The notes beneath the pieces were generated by a model. It ran no database searches, was not told the origin of the DNA, and worked only from the letters and a program-made list of their open reading frames with translations. From Oxytricha trifallax (Eukaryota; Ciliophora; Spirotrichea; Sporadotrichida; Oxytrichidae): DNA of 64,000 nt. This document shows positions 58,246 to 64,000 of the stretch, one piece after another (the first letter of the stretch is position 1; the number at the start of each line of letters is the position of its first letter). The translations under genes and the position numbers were made by a program. Location of the stretch: the NCBI GenBank assembly GCA_000711775.1, contig ARYC01000173.1, positions 34,928 through 98,927 on the forward strand, read 5' to 3'.

Positions 58246-58259
58246 CTAATGGATGGTAT

Positions 58260-58930
58260 TAATCAATTGGGTCTCTTTCTTTTAATTACCTGAACTGTAA
58301 ACTTATCATCACTTAATTTTTAACCTTTTCTAAATTTTACTTTATTATTTCATTTTATTAACAGAAATAAATTTTAATTAATACATGTTCATATTTATTT
58401 TCATATGAAATATTTTTTCAGTATAATAGCTTGAATAATTGTTGCTCATTAACATTATACTAATATATTTTTCTTAAACTTTTATTTCTTAGTCATTTTT
58501 TAATGTGATATTTGTATTTAAAATATTAATTTTAGTATTTTCTGATTTAAATTTATCATTTGTAATATTTATTTAAAAGTGAAAAGGTTAGAATTATTTA
58601 TAAACATATATATTTAATAATTCCATAATAGATCTTTATTCTACTATTAATATGAGAGACGTTTAAATTTTTAATTATAACCCTCGAATATTCAATTTAT
58701 CTTGAGTTCGTTAATGAATCAATTACTATTTTTTTTCTTGAAGATACTGAATTAGTAAAGATTCAAGATAAGTTTCAAGAGAATTATTAATAGTTTTCCT
58801 TACATTTTAAATTTGAGTGATAGAAGAAGACAGCAAATTTATATAAATCGTAGAAAGTGTTGAAGTTGAAGATATTAATTTTCTTATTAATTGTCAACTA
58901 ACCTTTATTTGAAAAGTCACCAGATATATT
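58260..58930. other. AT-rich spacer, no gene seen
   Basis: AT-rich, no supported features before MITE copy 3. Confidence 0.45.
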
Positions 58931-58931
58931 A

Positions 58932-59345
58932 TTGTAGGAATAAATTCGATTTGGGAAAATTAATTTAAATTAAATTAAATTAATTAAATATTAAAATCTT
59001 AGCAGTTATCAGATCCAAAGTGACTCAAATTCATATCTAATTAGATTCTACGGTAGATCACACAATTTTAGATAGACTTTGCTATCGGCAAAATTCCTGA
59101 ATCATGCTAGGAAACGAGAAATTTTGATTTTAAACTCACTCCCAAAAACAGTAAAAGGGGTTTTTATCGCTTGGGCGATCAGATAAAATCATTCTAGCAA
59201 TAGCAACACCGTTTTAATTATAATACGCAATCCAGAGAGTATAATGAAGCCATGGCTTGGAGACATTTTCCAAAAACATAACTGAAGGTAATTAATATTT
59301 AATTAATTTTAATTTAATTTCACTAAATCGAATGTAGACCTACAA
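58932..59345. mobile_element. MITE copy 3 (414 bp, TA-flanked, divergent)
   Basis: Ends TTGTAGGAATAAATTCGA and a matching complement (CGAATGTAGACCTACAA), flanked by TA at 58930-58931 and 59346-59347. Same length and same subterminal ATTAAAATCTTAGCAGTTA word as copies 1 and 2. The inner arms are poorly matched, so it is the oldest of the three. Confidence 0.8.
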
Positions 59346-59349
59346 TAAT

Positions 59350-60340
59350 ATGAAGTAGAGGAATTTAGGTAATACTTAAAGCTGAATTAAAAAATGTTAA
59401 TTGCATTTAACTCAATTTATCTCGCTTAATGTGCTAGACTTTGCTTGACAATCACTTATAATACTTCTTTTAATTCTTATTATATTTAGATATTCTTTTC
59501 ACCTATCTACTTTTTCAAGAATATTTTTTAAAAATAAGGTTTGACTTTTATTTAGGCTTTATTCCCTTTATTTTTCAAATCGTATTTATTATCTTCTAAA
59601 AGCTCTTATTATTAGTATGACAATTTGCCTAAGGAAAAGATTACTAAAGGATATTAGAATATCATAGCTTGAGATTGAAGAATTTTTCAAATAAGACTTT
59701 ATAAACAATAAATTTAATTAATCTATAATTCTAATCTCTTTATCTTGTTTAAATTAAGATCATTTTTTAATGTTTGGATTAAATTTTGTTTACAATTAGA
59801 AATATGCATTTATATTAACTATTGGTTTTGCGTATATCTTTATTTTAAGCTTTATCTTCACTCTATTTTTGCTTTATATAATTTCACCCTTGGCGTGAAT
59901 ATACCTTATAATTTTTATATTAATTCAAGCAAATTAAGCTCTTAAATGTCTAAGAATCTTACATATTTTTTAAATAAAAAACATGCTTTTTACCTCACTC
60001 TCTTCTGACACTGTGGATGCTACACTATCTTAATCGAATACACAGTTATCTCTGCTTTACTTCTGCGTTTTTTTCTTTTTATATAATTTTTCATATTTGT
60101 TCATTTAATGACTTAGATTCTATGTTTTATTAGGTTTTATCTTAGATATTTTAGTATCTTAATTTAAAATCAGACGATTTCTTTAATAAAATATAATTAA
60201 TTTATTGACGAAATTGATAAATATTTCTTAAAGAGTTACAACTTAAAAGTTAATTATAGCTTTAACTATGGATGATGAACTTAGCAATATTATTGATAAA
60301 ATAGAAAAAGATAGGAATTTTGATAATTAATTATAGATTT
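59350..60340. other. AT-rich spacer, no gene seen
   Basis: AT-rich DNA up to the sharp composition change at about 60,340. An open frame at 59745-59945 is T-rich and unsupported. Confidence 0.45.
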
Positions 60341-60346
60341 AAATAT

Positions 60347-60800
60347 TTAAAATTTGGTCATAAGTCCCCAACGGTTGGAATGAGTGAAAACGAAAATGGA
60401 CCTATCTGTGTAAGTGAGCTGATAATTGATTGATTCAACTACTTTGGAAGATTTGTATCGATTTTCGCGATTTCTACCAACACTTGACGATTTGGTCCTG
60501 ACAAGTAGGTAGGCTCTCTCAGCGATTGGTGCGAATGCTGGCAGCAATTGGTTGGATACAGCAATGAAAGTGCATAATGATGATTGGAGCGAGAGTTGAG
60601 AGTGTGGAATGGTCAATTCAATAGCATTTGGTACTAAGCTTCATGATTCATCGCTCGTGATGACAAGAACTGCTATAAGAGGGCTTGAAACAACCATCGT
60701 TGGCTATAGTGGCAAAGTTGGTGTCTCGAATGCGCGCAAGCGAGGGAGGTTGTGATGGTTTGGAAGGTTTGATTGATTTAAAACTTAAACTTAAAAGTGT
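60347..60800. other. Start of GC-rich block, coding-like on both strands
   Basis: The minus strand has an open frame from 60616 (MTIPHSQLSLQSSLCTFIAV) running to the AT-rich border. The plus strand has MVNSIAFGTKLHDSSLVMTR, from about 60,610 to TGA at about 60,757. Neither has a known motif, and strand cannot be decided. Confidence 0.3.
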
Positions 60801-60913
60801 AATATGTAATAATTCGTTTTAATCGCTAATCTAATCAATTACTCGAACGTCGTCGCGATTCATGCTGTCTTTAGCCTCTCTTGGTAGGTTGTCGATTGTT
60901 GCCAACATTTGCA

Positions 60914-61577
60914 TCAAACGAAGCCGTGCTTGATGGTGCTGCACCACTGCTTCATGCTGAAGGCCCAGAGCTTGTTCACGTCAGTCTTGGTCATGGCTTT
61001 CAGAATCTCCGAGAGCCGCTTCATTAGGTGGATCCTATATTGGGTTAAGCTTACTATACTTACTTGCTGTCAGCCTGCTCCTATCGAAGGTGCCTCTTGA
61101 TGTAGGAGAACAACTGCTCGATCGGGTTGAGCCAGGGCGAGTACTCGGCGTTGAATAGCACTGTCACCTTGAACTTTCTGGCTGTAGCCAGCACCTCCGA
61201 ATACTTGTGAATGACTGCGTTGTCCATGAGCAGCACGATCCTCTTCGATGCGAGGTCCTTGTCAGTGCGCAGCTGGCGCAGGGTGTGATAGAGGAAGTTC
61301 TCGAACAGCATGGCGTCGAACGCGCCCTCGATGACCTGACTCGAGATCAACCTGTCCTTGGTGATGACCGCCACGAAACTCATGGAGAACTGCTGCCGCT
61401 TGGTCGACTCCTTCGCGATTGAGAGATTCCTTGCCAAGACCCCATACTTGCCTAGGCGTTGGTTGGCTTGTTCGCGCACCGTTGCGATTGGAGTGTATTA
61501 CTATAGCGATTCGATGCAACAACTGCCAATGTTCGCTATAGCTGCTTGCTTGTCGTGCTTACCTGCTTAACTTGATT
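60914..61577 (-). CDS. DDE_3/IS630-type transposase with 29-nt intron (element E)
   Basis: The frame contains FSMSFVAVITKDRLIS, IVLLMDNAVIHKYSE (second Asp) and AEYSPWLNPIEQLFSYIKRH (Glu). A 29-nt intron (GTAAG...TATAG, 61035-61063) then joins SK to IHLMKRLSEILKAM, ending HGFV at TGA 60914-60916. Upstream of the clear core the frame stays open past 61,577 (IGSCCIESLQQYTPIATV). The first acidic residue may be in IES, but an Asp is not evident. TAG and TAA occur as Gln. It is closer to generic IS630/Tc1 transposases than to the TBE proteins here, and is far richer in GC. No frameshift is seen in the last 180 codons, so it could be intact. Confidence 0.8.
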
Positions 61578-61639
61578 CTAAACCTTCTATAAGATAGCTT
61601 AAATTGGTAGAATTTGCTTACTTTACTATGAATGCTCTC

Positions 61640-62371
61640 TCATTTAGCTGCTGCTCCCACCCCTACTCGATAACTGAAGACGTTTAGGAGTGATTGGAAT
61701 CCTGCTTCTACTGCCTGCAACGCCTGAAACTTCGCTGCCCTTACGTTAGGTGGATTGCAACCTGAGCTGGCCAGATTCTGAAGCAATGGAGCGAGCGCCG
61801 ACGACGATTTGAGAGGGGTTTCTGGCTAGCTGCGAGCCTTTTTGGAGGAGCTGCAAATTCTGATGGCATCGAAGCGCTTCTGCAGCGATACGTGCTGAGC
61901 ACTGCCCTCCGGGGCTTCCAGGATAGGTGATAGCTGAGTGTGTCTCTGATTACGACGATTTTTCACAGGAGTGGCAGCAATGCTCTCCCCTCTCGGACCC
62001 AGGATACGCTGTTCCTAGGTGTAAGATTTCCAGCCTAACTTTGCAAAGATCGATTTCGAGTTTGGACTCCGGAGAGCGGGTGGAATACTTCCAGGTGCTG
62101 TTCCTGTTCTGGAGCTTAGGCTGGTTTAGTCATGCTTACTAGCGATTGTTGAGGAGAGTGCCTGAGGTGTAAGAGAGCTTCGTTGGTTTAGGATTGGAGG
62201 GGAAGTTGATGCCCAACGACCGATTTCCACTTCACTGCAGTCTTCTCCTATGGCTTCAGAGCGCTCTGCTTGATCTCTTCGTACTCCTTTGATTGCAGAG
62301 AAACCCATAGTTAAGAATCGATTACGATGAGAAAGTGTGATGAGAGGGACTCTAAGCTGACTATTCGTCAA
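61640..62371 (-). CDS. Long open frame of unknown function, element E
   Basis: About 240 codons without TGA (TAR = Gln), ending at TGA 61640-61642. It contains AIGEDCSEVEIGRWASTS, GTAPGSIPPALRSPN, GESIAATPVKNRRNQRHT and SALAPLLQNLASSG. It is Ser/Pro/Arg-rich without motif, possibly disordered. It starts immediately inside the telomere-like end at 62,405-62,423 and lies upstream of the transposase on the same strand, so it may be a second element gene or the transposase N-terminus. Confidence 0.45.
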
Positions 62372-62404
62372 AACCTATAGAGTTCGACAGCGCTTCCATG
62401 TACG

Positions 62405-62423
62405 AAGGGGTTTCGGGGTTTTG
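62405..62423 (-). repeat. TBE-like telomeric end (element E)
   Basis: Complement reads CAAAACCCCGAAACCCCTT, one base different from the outer TIR of TBE-A, in the orientation of a right end. The matching left end was not found, so element E is probably truncated or its left end has diverged. Confidence 0.65.
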
Positions 62424-62575
62424 AAAAAAATTGAAATTGAAATAAAATTGCTATTAGACAATATAGAAGTTATCAGCGAACAGGCGTAAGCGCTGTTGAT
62501 AGAGGTATAGTGTATGAAAGATTAGATATTTAACATGCTAAATTTTAATTTCACTCTCACGAACTGATTCGAAAT

Positions 62576-64000
62576 CACTCCAACTCATAGATCCACTCCT
62601 CCTTGTTCCCCTTCACGATCAAGTAAGCGATTGCACTCTCGAAGCAATGAGGCTTCATCACGGTTCCCATGTTGAGGGCCTTCCTCAATCTCGCCATTCT
62701 AAGCTGCAGGTGTGGTGGAAGCAAGTTCTAGGTCTGAGTCTTGCACTTGGCAGCTTTCTTGGAAACTTGACTCCTTAGGTATTGTATAGTCCCTTTGTGG
62801 ACTTTAGTTGCTGGGTGAAGCAGGTGGCATATCAAGTTTTCATACCTCTTGGCGATCGCTAGCAGTTCTTCGCCCTTGCTGGTCTTGACGTGATGCTCTC
62901 TAAGGGACTTGTTCTCATTCAACCACTGCCTGAGGTACGTGATGAGGCACTGATGCTGTAATGATGTTGACTTGTAAGGGAAGCTCATAAAATGGTTTAC
63001 CAACCTCTGGAACACCATTGCCATGTACCAGCCTTGCTCAAACAAGTTCTTTGCATTCGAAATCTGCTTTGACGAAGGCTAGTAAGGAGCTAGCCATTGC
63101 GGGGTCTCTCCTTGAAGGTTCCAGGCTTCCAGCTAATGTGAGTTTTGAAGTGGATGAAGCGGAACTTCGAGCAGCCAAGGTAATCGAAGATATCGGTGTC
63201 AATTCGCTCATTCGTTTACAAGACTTCAAGCGCCTCTGCACAGTGGGGATTGCTCTCGTCAAGGTATGCTGTGAAAGCATTGTTGACACTCCTTACCAGC
63301 TAGCTGTTGAGGTATGACTCGAAGATGGAGCGCTTGGTCTCTTGAAGCAAGCCAAGGACTTTGGAGTTTACAAACTCTATCGAAGGTATGACTAGGTTAT
63401 GATATCTTACTTTAGGACTGCTCTTTGATTCTGCTATTTAAAAAGTAAAGCATGGCTTGCTTGTAAACCAAGTATTTCAGCTGGTAAATTTGCTCTGGGT
63501 ACAGTTTCACGTCGAGCGTCAAGCATTCGAAGTACACCCCTTGAAGGATCTCGCCTCTTGCGAGCAGTTGGTGCTGCTTGGCTACCTATACTAGTCAAAT
63601 TCAGATTAAATTACTGGCTTTGCTGGAATGGGGACATCTCAATGGTTTGAGAGTGCTAAGGATCTTCCAGTGAGGCTTCACCTTCAGTTGCAGCTGCTTG
63701 AACTCCCATGCCTTCTCTGGGAAGTTGAATACATCTCTCTTATCAACCTCTTGAATCGATTGCACAATCTTAGGGGACTTCACTTTATGAGCTTTCTTGT
63801 CTCTTGGTGTCGGAGCCTCCTATATTGGCTACACATCTAGATCTTGGTAGCGCTCTTGAACGAATGCTTGCTCGAGCTTCTAGTCTTCTGACTCAAGGTT
63901 GACAGTATGCTAAGCTGCAATGTGCCTCTTGAGGTTTTTCTTGAGAAAGCTTCTACCACATATCTCGCACTCTACCTACTGGAACTGACTGGCAGCATAT
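62576..64000 (-). CDS. C2H2 zinc-finger protein gene with tiny introns, runs off the right edge
   Basis: Near the edge a C2H2 finger is read: VECEICGRSFLKKNLKRHIAAQH. Coding continues through EVDKRDVFNFPEKAWEFKQL, a 24-nt intron (63591-63614), LARGEILQGVYFECLTLDVK, a 34-nt intron (63377-63410), FVNSKVLGLLQETKRSIFE, and AFTAYLDESNPHCAEALEVL. A frame change follows near 63,060-63,110. The last part (EQGWYMAMVFQRLVNHFM, then ESAIAYLIVKGNKEEWIYEL) ends at TGA 62576-62578. No kinase motif is visible. Zinc finger plus long tail is the layout of TBE and element G genes. The 5' part lies outside the window. Confidence 0.6.

Noticed and set aside
61207..61570. Plus-strand open frames over the GC-rich transposase
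   Set aside because: They are antisense or frame shadows of the DDE_3 transposase at 60914-61577, which carries conserved catalytic motifs.
62728..63317. Three overlapping frames on both strands
   Set aside because: Only the minus-strand frames that continue the zinc-finger gene to TGA 62576 are supported; the plus-strand frame 63018-63317 is a shadow.

Overview
The window looks like germline (micronuclear) DNA of a spirotrich/hypotrich ciliate, an Oxytricha/Stylonychia-type organism. Four things point there. (1) Almost every recognisable protein is readable only if TAA and TAG code for glutamine and TGA alone is the stop. (2) Several transposons have terminal inverted repeats carrying C4A4-type telomere sequence (CAAAACCCCAAAACCCC) and the TBE gene set: DDE transposase, zinc finger-kinase and a '22 kDa' ORF. 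(3) At least two cellular genes (a PARP and a tandem CCCH zinc-finger protein) are cut by short AT-rich inserts flanked by 3-7 bp direct repeats, and removing each insert at its repeat restores the frame and the family motif. This is MDS/IES/pointer structure. (4) Introns are tiny (24-36 nt, GTAAG...AG). I saw no rRNA, tRNA, CRISPR or bacterial-type signals. Bulk DNA is about 75-80% AT; gene-like islands are richer in GC.

Layout. 0.6-2.3 kb: a terminal-inverted-repeat (TIR) element with an 8-bp target duplication and a GC-rich core. 4.44-9.38 kb: TBE-A, a nearly complete TBE with a 0.8-kb TTAA-flanked foldback inserted in its 22 kDa gene. 9.46-10.57 kb: PARP gene. 12.4 kb: an isolated protein-kinase activation segment. 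12.9-14.4 kb: CCCH gene, one insert of which holds a 412-bp MITE. 14.48-16.56 kb: TBE-C, truncated. 17.0-22.8 kb: a decayed element or cluster with coiled-coil genes, a DDE transposase and a C2H2 zinc finger/MT-A70 (m6A methyltransferase-like) gene. 24.46-28.17 kb: TBE-D, a divergent TBE whose transposase keeps its catalytic triad. 28.3-42.1 kb: GC-richer islands with open reading on either strand, probably MDSs of several cellular genes (one leucine-rich-repeat-like), in AT-rich spacer. 42.75-51.26 kb: TBE-B, split by a 3.8-kb TA-flanked element with 1.18-kb inverted arms that encodes a Rep-like HUH protein and SF3 helicases. 52.1-56.2 kb: another decayed set (transposase, membrane protein, unknown protein, C2H2 protein) with MITE copy 2. 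57.1-57.9 kb: a foldback with 350-bp arms. 58.9-59.3 kb: MITE copy 3. 60.3-64 kb: a GC-rich block with a different DDE transposase, a TBE-like telomeric end and a zinc-finger gene running off the right edge.

The window is thus dominated by layered transposons beside interrupted host genes. In this kind of ciliate both transposons and IESs are removed when the somatic nucleus forms, so host genes here are expressed only after rearrangement. All family calls come from motif reading by eye; no alignment or database search was run.
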